NCBI RefSeq assembly: GCF_022539315.1
Contig: NC_066317.1
Span: forward strand, 43,494,435 to 43,558,434
Direction of reading: 5' to 3'
Length of the DNA: 64,000 bases
Origin: Serinus canaria
Taxonomy: Eukaryota; Chordata; Aves; Passeriformes; Fringillidae
Shown: positions 14,600 to 28,000 of the stretch, one piece after another
Numbering within the stretch: position 1 is the first letter of the stretch
How the letters are laid out: each line of letters opens with the position of its first letter
The notes under the pieces: generated by a model
Seen by the model: only the letters and a program-made list of their open reading frames with translations
Database searches by the model: none
Told to the model about the DNA's origin: nothing
Position numbers and translations under genes: made by a program

Positions 14600-15590
14600 G
14601 CAGGGTAGTAAACTGGCTGGATGGCCATGGCCAGAGGGGGTGGTGAAGGGTGGCACATCCAGCTGGCAGCTGGTCACCAGTGGGCTTCTGGAAGGCTCGG
14701 TGTTGAGCCCAGGCCTGTTTAACAGCTTTGACAGGATTCTGGGTGAGATGGTCAAGGGCACAGTCAGTCAGTTTGCAGGTGACAGCGAGCTGGGTCATGG
14801 AGTTGATCTGCTGGAGGGCAGGAAGGCTCTGCAGATGGATCTGGACAGGCTGGATCAAGGGGCCAAGGCCATTTTTATGAGGTTTAACAAGGCCAAGTGT
14901 TGGGTCCTGCACTTTGGTCACAGCAACCCCATGCAGCACTACAGGCTGAAAGAGTGTCTGGAAAGTTGCCCAGCAGAAAAGGACCTGGAGGTGCTGGTGA
15001 CTGCAGCTGAACATGAGCCAGCTGTGCCCAGGTGGCCAAGAAGCCAATGGCACCCTGGCTTGTATCAGCAATAGTGTGGCCAGCAGGAGCAGGGCAGTGA
15101 CTGTCCCACTGTGCTCAGCACTGCTGAGGTTGCACCTCAAATCCTGTGTCCATTTCTGGGCCCCTCACTTCAAGAAATACATTGAGGTGCTGCAACATGT
15201 CCAGAGAAGCTGGTGAAGGCTCTGGAACAGAAGTCCTGTGAGGAGTGGCTAGGAAGCCATTTATACTGGAGAAAAGGAGGCTCAGTAGTACTTTTATCTC
15301 TCTGTAAAATTACTTGAATGGAGGTGTAGCAAGGTGTGGGTCAGTCCCTTCTCCCAGTTAACAGGCAATAGGACAAGAGGAAATGGCCTCATGTTGTACT
15401 AGGAAAGGTTTAGGTTGATTGCTGGGAAAATATTCTTCATGGAAAGGACTGTCAGGCATTGAAACAGGCTACCCAAGGAAGTGGTGGAGTCAGCAGCCCA
15501 GAATATATTTAAAAGCCGAGTAGACATGATTTGGTGTTGGATTTGGCAGGGTTGATGGTTTAACTCTATGATCTTAAGGAACTTTTACAA
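14600..15590 (+). mobile_element. CR1 LINE, 5'-truncated, RT C-terminus to near the 3' end
   Basis: This is the longest CR1 copy in the window. It starts within the RT domain (NWLDGHGQR, then frame-shifted TSSWQLVTSG, EGSVLSPGLFN). It continues through QFAGDSELGHG, where the catalytic FADD is broken to FAGD, then [63 protein letters not shown] and FWAPHFKK. From 15220 to 15590 it is the CR1 3' non-coding part, including GGTTGATGGTTTAACTCTATGATCTTAAGG. Several frameshifts and stops make it non-functional. The 202-codon antisense frame over 14532-15140 is a shadow. Confidence 0.9.
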
Positions 15591-16257
15591 ATCTATTAGT
15601 TACTCTATGGCATTTGATAAATAGTTTTGATAAGTGAAATGATTTTCATGAGAAGAAGAAATTTTAGAAGTTTGATTTTCAAGAAGGATATTTGGATTGG
15701 GTAAAAGAACAGAGTGCAAAATGCCAGTGGGGATTACAACCTTTTACAAGGGCAATGGATTAGGCAAACAATCCCTGCAAAATATGTTGAGAGTATTTTA
15801 GTGTGCATTTAATCTGAGACCTCAAATAATGATAATCATGAAAGACAAGGAAACAAGGACTTACACTCCTATGAATATAATGCAACTCTCCTGTGGAAAG
15901 GGGGACAGCTGCCTCTGAGAACAGGGTAGAAATCTGGGCCAGTCAGTTAAGTGAGAGTTTAAGATAAATACATTGCTGTTTTCAGGAATTTATAATTTTT
16001 CATGAGTTCCTTCATGAATTTTTAAATTTTAAAAGTTACGTATTTGAGTATTCAACTAAAAGTAAGCAAGATTGCCACTGTTGCATCAGTACCCATTACA
16101 TATCAAGTGAAGAGTAAGCTAGCTTTGTAAACATGTCATAATTGTTATGTGGAAGAATAATTTGATTAAATACTTCTTCATATTTAATCGAGGGATATGG
16201 TTCTACATATGAATAAGTAGAGAAAAAATATGTAACCTGCATGTATTATATAGATAC

Positions 16258-16294
<37 letters not shown>

Positions 16295-19200
16295 CTGTAT
16301 AGTTTTCTTTCTTAAAGAATAATCTAATCATTAGAGCAGTAAAGTGGATAACTTTGGATACCTTTTCTGTTCTGTGTCTTATTTCAGGCAGAAGAATACT
16401 AAATATTTACAGCAGTTATAGCTGTAATACCCATCAGTATCTATATTTTTTCATAAGTTACATGGCTGGTGATTCCATTGATCAGAGACACTACTGAAGG
16501 TTTAACCTCAACACATATAATCTAAAAGTTCACATTTTCATCAAAAATGAAGGGATCTGAGCTGAAGGTACTGTGGGAAGCTGGAATCACAGTAGCACTC
16601 CTTTTATTGTACTTGCTTTGACTGGGAAAAAAATTCTAGTTTAGAATATCTGACATTTGAGGAAAAGCATATGATTTGGAGAAAGTGAATAAAGTTTTCT
16701 GGTCATTTGTTAAGCTTTAAACTCATATAGGAATATCTCAGAGCTGATGTAATGCATGAGTTGAGGGAAATTATAAATTGCTGGAGGATATTGTCATAGA
16801 CTTATCCACATTTGTGGTTTAGGAATACATCTAATGTTGACTTTGTAAAGCCAGTTGGTTTCTCTGAGTCACTTTTAAGACCCTCCATATTCATATGACA
16901 GTGAATTTGATTTTTACTGATTCCTCTATTTTCTTCAGCAAGTAAGTTATTTATTACAGATTAAGTAATATATTGCCCCAAAAACATCAGTTTAAAATTA
17001 TAAAATTAGAAACATTGAATTTTTGTATATGTGGTAGTCAAGTACTCTCCAAATGAAGTAAAACATAAACTTGTTATACAGTCACAACATTAAAACAGTT
17101 AAGGAGTTTAAAGATTTGTGTTGCTTCATTTATGAAGATGCAAACATGTTTTGTGCAGAAACGTTCCTTATTCTTTATCCTACTTCTGCTCTGAAACACT
17201 TGCTTTATGTCATATTTGTGCTTCAGTTGATCAAATTCAAAGTTTTTGAAGATTTAAGTATATAATCATGGAGCACAAATGAAAGCAAATCAGTGATGCC
17301 TGGAAATAAAAGGCTTTATTCTTCCCCTGTGACCTGCAATGAATCCTGTGAATCATTCATTTTCCAAGTATTAACCTATAATTATTTTTTTACTAAATAT
17401 ATCCTTTTAGTTCCTTTTTATCTGTTTTGAACTAAAATATCAAAACTCACACTTTGTTTTCTCTGCAGCATGGCCATAACTAATGCTAATACTAGAACTA
17501 AAATGGGAGGAGATTATCTGTGCCAGGACTGAATATATTTTACTTTTGAGGGATATCTATAACTCTTACCATAATCCCCAAGCCTATACAAGCCTGTAGG
17601 TGACTGTGATGCATGTGTGGGATTATAAAGGACCAAACTTGGCTTTTTCTTGTCAGCTCCATAGGACTCATACAGCAGGATGCTTCTGTCTCTGTTCATA
17701 ACTGTCAGCCTTGAAACCCTGAAATTCTAATCTTGTTTTCATGGGACATCTAGATCACCCTGCAGTCCTAGTGATGAGGAAGTCTTATCTGGTTCAGCAA
17801 TGGGGAGAATCCATTGCTTCACAAAGGATTGCATCTTCCTGCGCTATGTTCAGCAATGTTCTGGATGCAGAGGGGTTAAGAAGCATAGGGAGGTGGAAGT
17901 GTTGGTTTCAATGCTGTTTCCAATTAGGTTGGATAAAGAATTGTACACAAAAGCAACAGTCAAAGGCAATGGGGAGCTGCTTTAGAAGAGAAGAACAGAT
18001 GCTGAAAGCAGGTTTATGTTCCAGGTGACTGGTATAATAAGCTTCTAGAAATAATGCGAGAGACAGCAGAGCATTTTAAACAATGTTCTCTGCATAATTT
18101 TTCTGTGTTTGTTATCCACGGGCTTCAGCATTCTGTGGAACATCTGGCATGCTGCAGTTCTGAATGTACCTGTACCCATCCTGGGAGAGAAGCTGTGGCT
18201 GAACTGAGACTTATCATTAGCATTTGATGTATGCTGAAATAAGGAATGCATTTCCTACCCTATTAGTACATTTCTATTTAGATGGAACTTGGAAATTACT
18301 TGAAAATCCAAGGAAATATTTTTTAAAGATATTTTGCATCTTGTATTTTTAATTTGTCTCAATCTAAATTCCCCTAAAAAAAGCATGAAGCATATTATAC
18401 CAGAGTGATTTTATATGTGTTTCCCAAAACTTACAAGAACTACTGGTTGAGGGCCTACATCTGCCTGCCCTTGGTTTTGGGGATCTCTGTTGCCTGCTGC
18501 TGGTGTGCTGAAAGGTATCCCTGCCATGTGCCTCTGCTGTGCTGAAAGCCGTCAAACAGGGCAGGACTGGGCAGATACAGCAGGACAGTGGGGGTGATTT
18601 AATTAGCAACGAGCTAAAGGCTTTTTATTGGACAGTTATGTCTTTTTGCTATGTTTTTTGATTGTGTCCTCATGACATGTCCTCCAAATGAAGTGTTCAG
18701 CATCTTCTGAGCAATCTGGTGTTTCTTTTTGCTGTTGCAGGATGAGGTCTCTGGTATTGCTGCACTTTGGGATACATCATAAGAGAACATGACTGCAGCC
18801 TACAGCCTCTGCAGTCACTCTGTAAATTCCAAGGTTCCTCTCACCATCCCATTAGTCATTTTTCCATGAAAGCCCTCACACCATTTTCAATGGGGTAAAG
18901 AAATAATTTGAATTTAGAGACTGCAAATACACTGCTGGAGAAGATGTATTTGACAGAGTACTACACTCTGGCATCAATCCTCTGTGCTAAAGCCCTGCTG
19001 GGGAATTTCACAGCAGTTCTGTCAGTATTTTGGGCAATTTATCTACCATTGGAGAAAAGAATGATGATACAAACTATTTCCTTTGGGAGGACTTTTTGGT
19101 CATGCTTTAGAGTCCTTTTATTCTGAGCCCATGAGATAAACAGATGGGTAGACAGCTGCCATGCCACATTGCTGAGGTGACCAGCAGGAAAAATTCAGGT

Positions 19201-19959
19201 TAACAAAAATGTTCTCTGGTGAAGGACTGCACAGGGCTCACCTCAGAACTGCAAAGCAATGTGAAATCTTCCCAAGCACAAATCTCTCAGTGTATGAAAG
19301 ATCACTCTATCGGATGGCAAAATGCCAAAACATTTGGTGCAGACAGTGCAGTAGATTTGTGGTTTAATTTCAAGATAGTAGTGCCGTCACACTACTTAGC
19401 GATACCTAGTCCAGTTTTAGCAACCTGGGCTACTTTTAACAGAGGAAAAAGAAGACATTAGAAATTTTGCTACATAAATAGTACTGTGAGTCCTCCTTGT
19501 TTAGGATGGCAGCAGGCATGCTTCCAGCACAACACACTAAAGAAAAATAAGGAATTTGTTCATTACCTCCCATCAGCAAGCAGAGGTTTAGCCATTTCCT
19601 GTAAAGCAGGGCTTCAGAAAATATAACAGCTACTTTGGAAGATACGTACCATAACCATGTCCCCCCTTCCCCCTTCTTTCCCCGAGTTTTTACTTTTGAG
19701 CATGATGTCATATGGTATGGAATATCCCTTTGGCCAGTATGAGTCAGCTGTCTCCTCCCAGCTTCTTGTAACCCCCAGCTCTGCTCTTTGAGGGAGGCAG
19801 AGTCGGGGGGGAGAAAACCTCAGTGCTGTGTAAGCACTGTCCAGCCACTGCCAAAACATTGGTTTATTGGCGTGTTATCCACATGGTTGTGGGGGTTTTT
19901 TTTCCCACTTTAGCAATACAAGAAGTTGTGGCAACATGAAGTAATGCTGTTGATACAGC
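15591..19959. other. Gene-free AT-rich flanking DNA
   Basis: It holds the GA microsatellite at 16258 and an 8-bp inverted repeat GATTAAAT/ATTTAATC at 16164-16189. No exon or transposon was recognised. Confidence 0.55.
16258..16291. repeat. (GA)n microsatellite
   Basis: An almost pure GA run of about 14 units lies in AT-rich sequence. Confidence 0.93.
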
Positions 19960-20460
19960 TTGGTGTCATGCTCAGGCTTGCTGAGGGTGTGCTCAATTCC
20001 ACTGTCCACGTCATCGACAAGGACATTAAACCGTGCCAGTTCCAACACCTACCCCTGAGGAACACCACTTGTCACTGCTCTCTGCTTGGATATCATGCTG
20101 CCAAACGCCACCCTGAATGCAACCATCCAGACAGTTCTTTTTCCACAGCATGGTCTGTCCATCAAATCAGTAACTTTCCAGTTTAGAGACAAGGATGCTG
20201 TGTGGGACCGTGTAAAATGATTTACAGAAGTACAGGTAGATGTCAGTCACTCTTCCCCCATCCACTACCTCTATATCTATCATAGAATGCCACCAAATTT
20301 TTCAGGCACAATTTGCTTTTGGAGAAGCCGTGTTTGTTATCACCCATCACGTCTTTATTTTCCATGTGCCTTTACAATAGTTACCCAGAGGATCTGATCC
20401 ATGATCTTGGCAGGCATAGACATGAGGCTGACTGACTTGTAGTTCTGTGCTTGTGGATAT
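19960..20460 (-). mobile_element. CR1 LINE fragment, RT region, antisense
   Basis: On the minus strand this matches a central part of CR1 reverse transcriptase. Diagnostic antisense stretches are GGCTTGCTGAGGGTGTGCTC, CCCCTGAGGAACACCACTTG, GGATGCTGTGTGGGACCGTG and CAGGCATAGACATGAGGCTG. They correspond to the FADD-proximal, GVPQGS, D-x-FSKAFDTV and upstream blocks in reverse order. Many indels and stops are present, so it is an old, dead copy. Confidence 0.85.
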
Positions 20461-20651
20461 CTTGCTGCTGAAATGTTGCAATTAAAACACACAGAGAAAA
20501 TACTATTTAGAGAAGTTCTATGACACACCTTTCATGTATTATAAGAATTAATCCACAACCCCAGTTCATAAAATTGGTTTGCACTCTACCCAAAGAGGAT
20601 ACTGTTGTTTCAAGTTTGAGTAGATGAAACAAAAAGATAGTGCCAAGGAAG

Positions 20652-20718
20652 TGATCTGCTTGTTGATAAAGACAAAAGGCTGGGGTGATCTGCTTGGTGA
20701 AAAAGACAAAAGGCTGGG
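20652..20718. repeat. 34-bp tandem duplication
   Basis: TGATCTGCTTGTTGATAAAG starts a unit that recurs 34 bp later as TGATCTGCTTGGTGAAAAAG. Both continue GACAAAAGGCTGGG. The copies differ at only a few positions, so the duplication is fairly recent. It lies inside a 74-codon open frame that resembles no known protein. Confidence 0.9.
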
Positions 20719-22151
20719 TAGGATGTACCATGTGGTAGGAAATTATTACTATGAAGCAGGTCAGTTTGAGAAACTAGAAGAGCCACAAAGAGTTTCTGTA
20801 GAAGGAAAAACAGTAAAGCAGGTAAGGACAGCTAAAAGCATTTTATGATTATTGCTTAGGTTCAGGCAGACAACTTCTTAGAGAACAGAAGGAGAATGTG
20901 ATTCTATACAAATCCTACAGTATATCTGGTCTTTTTACCACTTATACCATGTGGTATCTGCTGTGGTACTTTTCAGAGTATAATGCAGAGAAATAAATGA
21001 AAGGTATAAACTTAGCATAAGATCATTTACTTATGAATCTATTGTGTCAAAAGATAATAGCTAGCAGCAGACATATCTAGGGAAGTGAGGAGTCATGTCC
21101 ACTTTGAGCTCTATGGTACAGCTTCTTGCATAGCAGGGAAGTCTTGGCTCTTAGTCACTATTTCTTTTTCAGAGTCAGCAGAAGCCCTCTTCATCTTTTC
21201 TCCCTTTTCCTAAATTGGTCATATCTGCCCAAACCTCAACCTGCAGTATGTCTCACAGCAAAGTCTTCTTAATGTGGGTGAATTGTGGGAATATTTTTAT
21301 GGCTAGATTCTCATTCTTGTTGAAATCAATGCTTTCAATTTGAAAATAAATTATATCCTAGTTATGACCCCCTGGTTATGATCCTTTTAGCAGCTCTCTC
21401 AAGTCTATTTTGGTTCTGTTTCATTTCAGAAGCTTACTGAGTCTGTTCTTAGACTCTATGGAAATTTATCTGCAGTAAAAGTTGCAAACACCAGTGTCAG
21501 CATAATCCAAAGTCTAATATTTTCTTTTAGAGCAGATATCCCTCATAGTCTAGTCTTGGCTGTAAATTAACATGTAAAGAGGCAGGTGGCATACAGTTAT
21601 GACTTTCAAAGAGGAGAGACTACTCTTGTACGTAGATCAATCCCCTCTACAGGGATTGAAGAACTATTGGATGACAGCTGGAGTCTGCACAAACATAAAA
21701 ACCTACCAGTTTCATCTGCTGTGGTCTTCCTGCACTTTCAAACACAGAATAAGCCTCTAAATTGATAACAGTGTGTGTGATATCTGAACTGAGAGTAATC
21801 TGGGTTGCACATATCTGACAATTCGTGTCCTCATGAAAATTCCAAGTAAATGAAATAAATTCACATTGGTTTTCCTGTGGGATGTAGTGGCAGAGCAGCC
21901 TAGTACACTGGAGAGTCAGTTTAAACTTACCATTGATCTCAAGATAACTTCAAATGCCGACGGCATCATTACAACACTGTTGAGTGAGACACATCATACA
22001 GGGTGGGCAGGATGAGGTTCAGCATGATTCTTTAGTACTTTTTTGTTTTGAAGATTTTATTAAATGTTTTAGGTATCTTTCTTTATATTCCTGGATTCTG
22101 TCTTTCTTGAGATCCTCATCCTCCTTAATAAATTAGTGATGGCTTATTAAT

Positions 22152-22310
22152 CACGGAATGGTTTGGGTTGGAAGGGACCTTAAAGCCAATCTAGTTCCAA
22201 AGCTCTTCCACTAGACCAGGCTGCTCAATGCCCCGTCCATCCTGGCTTTGAACTCTGTCCCACAACACATCTGGACAACCTGTTCCACTGCCTCACCACC
22301 CTTAAAGGTA
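22152..22310 (-). mobile_element. CR1 LINE 3' end, antisense
   Basis: The sequence begins CACGGAATGGTTTGGGTTGG and continues AAGGGACCTTAAAGCCAATC, then CTTCCACTAGACCAGGCTGC. This is the inverted 3' region of an avian CR1, running on through TGGACAACCTGTTCCACTGC. The 5' part is missing. Confidence 0.9.
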
Positions 22311-24156
22311 ACACCTTCCCTACTTTTGCTGTTTGACTTTACTACGTCTCTGGGTTCTTTGCCGTCAGCAGAAAGAATAGATTCACACATGAAACACAGT
22401 TTTACAAAACACTTTGCAAGAGATCGGAACAGAAGATTATTTTATCCTACAGTTTGATGGAAATAGAGATTTATTGGTTTTTCCCTAAATGCCCTTTTAT
22501 TGAGGCTGCATTATAATTAAATCATTTTGCAATTGTCCCCTCATCTTATGCATTTTTAGATTTTGTGGATAATATTTTTAGAACTCTACATTACTCATAT
22601 ATTTCTTAGATGGCAAATATACATAGTTATCTCAATCCTTCTCTTGACATTTCCAGTCTCCTTTGCAACTCTTGACTTTTTTTTCTCTGAATTCTCTTGA
22701 ATTTGCTAACAATCTTGTGACAAAAATGCACCAAAGTAGTTTCTGACTCCACTGTTTTGGCTTTGAGGAGAAGGGTTATCAAGAATAAACTATGCAGGAA
22801 CATGCTTCAAATCCAATGGGATGGGAGGTTTTTTACTGGTTTCCACTTTTTCCATACTGACCACATGGGACTCTGACCAGTCAGACTGAAGTCTGTTTGA
22901 AACAGTTTGAAAATGCTTGTATCTTAGTCATACTGGCTGGCCACCCACAAATCCTCAGAAAAAATTCTTTAAACTTCATCCACCGTTTTTATTGTCTTGA
23001 GTCCAACAAATTGAATGGTCTGGATATTAGTCACAGATGTCTGTGCTACTTTATACTGAGTGTGGGCATTGCCCAGATGTTGTGTGTACATGAGTTTTTT
23101 GGCCTTCCACAGTCACAGGGGAAGGGGGAGAAGACACACCAACACACATGTATATATATAAAAGTTCACTTGTGAGTGAGCTCATCCTCCAGTATTTTTT
23201 GATGATGGGCTTTGGAATGATTTAGTGAGGCAGTTATATTTAGGTGTATTTAACTTTTTGTGGGCATGCAGACAAATATTTGCTATAGCTCTATTTCACC
23301 TTTCACATACTATAGTATATTAAACCACAAAACCACACTGGCATAGTTAAAGGGTGGATATTTAACATTATGCTCTTCTTGGAATAGATGTGTTTGAGGA
23401 GTGCTGGGGAGATGGTTTTGTGTGTGTTTTCTTGGTTTGCACATTTTGGGTTATTTCCTTGCTACTATGCATTCCTAGTAGAAACTTTGTTTCAACATTA
23501 AAATCTTATCATTGGTGACCCTGCAACTCAGGGGTTCAATTACACTGGATATAATTACAAAATATCATCCTAATTTTATGGTGGCTCTGAAGATGGCAAT
23601 GCATCAAGACGTTTTCTCATTCAATATAGGAACTTAATGCAAAAAATATTAAAACATGGCATTCTGTGTTTATTTGCAAAAAGTTTTTATGTGGATATTT
23701 TTCATGTTTAATTTTTATGAACACTCAGAAAAAAAAAATCAAATTCAGTACCAGTAATCAACATTACAGCTACAACTAACTGGCTAGTACTAATTGGTGT
23801 CAATCTTAATATGTGTCTGTAGCTGCCTCAAAGGTTGCTTCATTGAAGAAACAAGCATGGAACCAAGTATTTCCTCATTAGGTTGTTGCTGCCTTAAAAT
23901 TTGTGTCTTTGGCTCCTGTTTCTTGAGTGAAGTGTCACTGCCTAACAGGGAAATCCAAGAGAGAGGAAATGCTTATATTTAGTAAAAGAGACATGATTAG
24001 CTTGCAATGTTTTCTGTAAAACTCTTGCATTCACCTTAGGAACAAACACTGCTAGCAACAACTCACCTACTTATAGTCCCTATTTCTATATTTCTTCTGC
24101 ATTAACAGTAATTTCTTTAGTAAAACAAACCTTGCTGTGCTACACCAAACTAGGCC

Positions 24157-24180
24157 TTGACTCATAGCATGACTCATAGC
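24157..24180. repeat. 12-bp tandem duplication
   Basis: GACTCATAGCAT is followed directly by GACTCATAGCAG. Confidence 0.8.
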
Positions 24181-24992
24181 AGAGGAATCTAAGTGTTTTT
24201 TTGGGTATGATCCAACATGGGTCAACATGCTCTATGGCACCTGTGGGGTCTGTTGGGTACTTACAGGACCCAGTCTTCAGGATGTAAGCGTTGTACACTG
24301 TGTACCCAGATGCATTTTGGAGCTCAAAATAAATCCATAATTGAAAAGCATGGCTGAACTGGATGGGTGAAAATTACGGTGAGGTGATGTCTGGTATCTC
24401 TTGCTGCTGACTATGATCTGACATGTTTAGACTTTGCTTGTCCTCTCTTTCTCCCATCTAAGTTTGAAGAATAAAGTAACTGGTAGAAAATGGTGATTAG
24501 AAGAAGCTACAATCTCAAATTCATCTGATAGAGGATTGACCCTATGCCCTATGCTCTACAAGGTACTTCATAAATCTTTGGAGAGCCTACAAAGAGCTAA
24601 TCTTTTCTCCCTACTCCCTCATCATTATTTAATCCTGAAAATTTGAGAAGCTCCCTTACTGTTCCCATAGTGTTCCCTTGTTCTGTTTAGTCTTTGCACT
24701 GACTCAACTTCTGGCTTTTAGTCAGGTGGCAAAAGTCACTGGTGGAGAATGAAGATCTCTGTCTATTCTGGATTCACATGTCCTGGGTATGCACATTGGG
24801 CAGCAAGTAGATAACCCCCACAGGACCCTTTAATAACCTTTCAGACAGGTAGGAGACCTTAGGGGTTGCTTTGAACTGGGTAAATGAAGCAAGTTGTGAA
24901 GTATTTAATTAACAAATTTATTCTATGACAAAGTACAGACTGAACCTGAATTACAAATACTGGTACCTGGGGCAGAAAAAATGGAAAAAAAA

Positions 24993-25013
24993 GGTGGGAG
25001 GGGGGGCAAGGGG
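24993..25013 (+). other. G-rich run with G-quadruplex potential
   Basis: GGTGGGA, seven Gs, CAA and GGGG provide four G-runs of three or more if the seven-G run is split. It stands out in AT-rich sequence. Folding is inference. Confidence 0.5.
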
Positions 25014-28000
25014 AAAGAGAGCTCAAGGTAGGAAAAGAAGCCTTTTAGGATTGAAGATCTGCCCCCAAAAATCAGCATCTTTCAAAGGATGGTATTGGGA
25101 CATCATTTAGTTATGTACATCAGGATTAATCTCCGAATCTTCCTGAAGTTTCCTATTATGAATAGGCTTTAAATGAGCTGATTGCAATTTGAACTATGCT
25201 GGAATGGGAAAATTTTATTACAATGTGAGCAAATTCTCATGAACTGAGAAACTGGACCTGAACACTGAGCTTGTAACTCAGTTGTTCTCGAGATTTTTCA
25301 TCTTGCAGACCAGCTCATTTTTCTAGTTCTCTCAAACCCCATGTGATATATGATTGCTTCCATCTGTTTAGGAGGTTAAATTTCTGAACTGCAAGTGTGG
25401 AAGGAGAAATTCCAAGTTATGCATGCTGCTAGCTGGATAGGTTTGCTTAAAAGAGAAAAATGTTTTGTAAACTTTTTTTTTTTGAGTTGTATTCACTGTA
25501 AATCACTTACTATATCAATTTATAACTGTGATGTAAAAAAATTACAGTATAAACCTATATTCCTCTTTCTATGCTTTTATAATATCTGTCATGTCCTCAG
25601 AAATGCCAATGGAATTACACCTTTCTGAGCAGTGTTTTCTAGGCATCACAGTCCCTTGTGACAGCTGCTCTGACTTGTGCGGGTTTCTCTCTTACTGAGG
25701 AATGTAACTTAAAGTCCTGAGATTTACAAATCTTAAGATTAGTGTTACTTGGGATGTTTGCTTCTCAAAAGTATTATTTTCTCCAAATTACCCAACCTAA
25801 AAATATAACCTCCTCATTTAATACTATTATAGAAGGAGTTGAGATTTTGATTATAAAATTTGAATCAGCACAAAAATAAATGTAAAGCATTATACATAGG
25901 TGGTATTTAGCTATAAGGCTGTTAATGAGGTGCTGAAATATTTCAAGTTGTACTTTGGCTGGAAAATAACTTGTTTTGCATCACTACAGTTCCTTTTCAG
26001 AAGGTACTTGTCTTCCTATGCATTCTTAAGTACTTTTTCTACTTGATCTCCATTAGGAACCCCGCTTCAGTAACAGAACTCTGTGTTAGACATGGCCATA
26101 ACAATTTGCAGATATTACTTTTAGTCCTTTGGTATTAGGATTTTCTTCCCTTGTTCCCTGAAGTTCATCTAGGACACGTGTGTATGTGGGAAGCACACCC
26201 AAGAAGGTAGTACTGATTAAAGTGAACAGGTATTTATCTTCAGCTTTTCAGGCTGATAAAATGCACAGTTTACTCAATCCTGTTTTAATCCTAAGGGCCA
26301 CTATGTACCAGGAGCACCTTCTCTCCAAAAGCAGAAGTTTTATGAGAGGGCTAGTTCTTTCTAACTGCAAAATAGGAAAAAAAATATTAAAAGGGCTTTG
26401 ATCTTTAGAAATCATGCCTAATGGGCTTTGTGGGTTACCCAGATATGCAGAACAGCATATTTCAGTGTTTCCATTTGTGCTCTGCTTTGAATCCTTAGAT
26501 TAGCATAATAATTTAGTGCTTGCCCTGTTAAGTTCTTAACTTTTGGTTTTAGGTGTCTTCTAGGTAATTATGACAGTCAACACAGAGTCAATATTTACTA
26601 TCTCGAATTGTAAGGAAGGAAAATAAATATCATGTCTCCTTAACACACAGAGGACACAAAGTAACTGAGAATTTACCATAATATCTTCTTTAAAACTAAG
26701 CTGGCACATAACAGAAAGGGCGAGTTCACTGAAAATAGGATGCCTATGAGCTTAGCCAAGACAATTAAGCATTGATCTTGGTCAGACAGGCAAGAGTTCA
26801 TGTCTACTATAAAAAATACTGTCCATTTCTAATGCAAAATTTGATATATATTAAAGACAAGAGAAATTTTAAAAAAAGCATCATAGAAATCAGTGGACAT
26901 GGTAGTGTTGGACATACCTTATCTTGATAGATATTTGTATGTCTGTGTTACTAAACATATAAAGAGAGGAAACAAATAGAAATGAAAACTCCATGTAAAA
27001 GAGTACAGTACACAACCTTGACATATTTATCACTTTGAACACCTACAAGTTTTGTTTGAAAATTTTCTGTGATGTCTGGGAAGCATTCCAGATGCCTGCC
27101 TCTCTCTCAGGAAAGCTGGTTTTAATCTCTTCTTTTCCCCAGTATATAAACTAATCTTGCAAATCTAGTATGGCATTAAGGACGTGGAAGTTGGACTCTT
27201 ATGAAACAGTGATAATTTTGTATTTTTCTTCTTTGACTTATCAGATGACAAAATAAGGTTATCCAAAACTCTTCTTTTGGCTGTGTGTATCTCTTTTATC
27301 TTATGTTACCTTTAAATATCACTTTGTCATGGGAGGCAGAATAAAACAGTTCCTGTTTTTTACTTTGAGTATGTCATCTGCTGAATCTCTTCAGGTCTGA
27401 TTCCAACCAGTTTTAGGTGAGAAAAACTGCTGAAGTCCTCAGATCTTAACAGAGCATATACTCCTTTTTTTTACTTCCTTTCATTTTTACCTCACTTCTT
27501 TTTGAAGATAAATAGCTGGTATCTTTTTTCCCTTATATGTTACTACTCTTTGATCTTCCCCACAAATGTGTACAGTTTGCCACTCTTAGTTGGGTATCTT
27601 CTCATTACCATCTTCTCTCAAGTGACTTGAAAAATACACTTTTTTTTATTTTACCCACTTTTATAACAGGATGCAGTTTCCCTCTTCCTTTGACATTTAT
27701 TCAAATCTAATTAGTGAATCAGGTAATGATTTTTAAAAAGAACTTTTACAAGCAATGCTGAGTTGCACTGTATGTTGATGTTCATTTTGGATTGTTTTAC
27801 CAGCATAAACTTTTGTTCCACAACCAAATTCCATAGTTATCTAATTATTTCACTGGGGAGGTTCCCTGCAACTTTAAAATTTGTTCATACAGAAAATTTA
27901 ATTGGAATTGCTTTTATAAATGATGGAGTGTTTCTCCTAAGTTTCTTTTGCTCTCACTCTTATAGTGAGAAAAAAACTACACATAATGCTATTATTTACT

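Noticed and set aside
14532..15140. 202-codon minus-strand open frame
   Set aside because: It is antisense to a CR1 reverse transcriptase fragment whose plus-strand translation matches known CR1 blocks.
23520..23555. tRNA B-box-like GGGGTTCAATTAC
   Set aside because: No matching A box or cloverleaf could be drawn around it.
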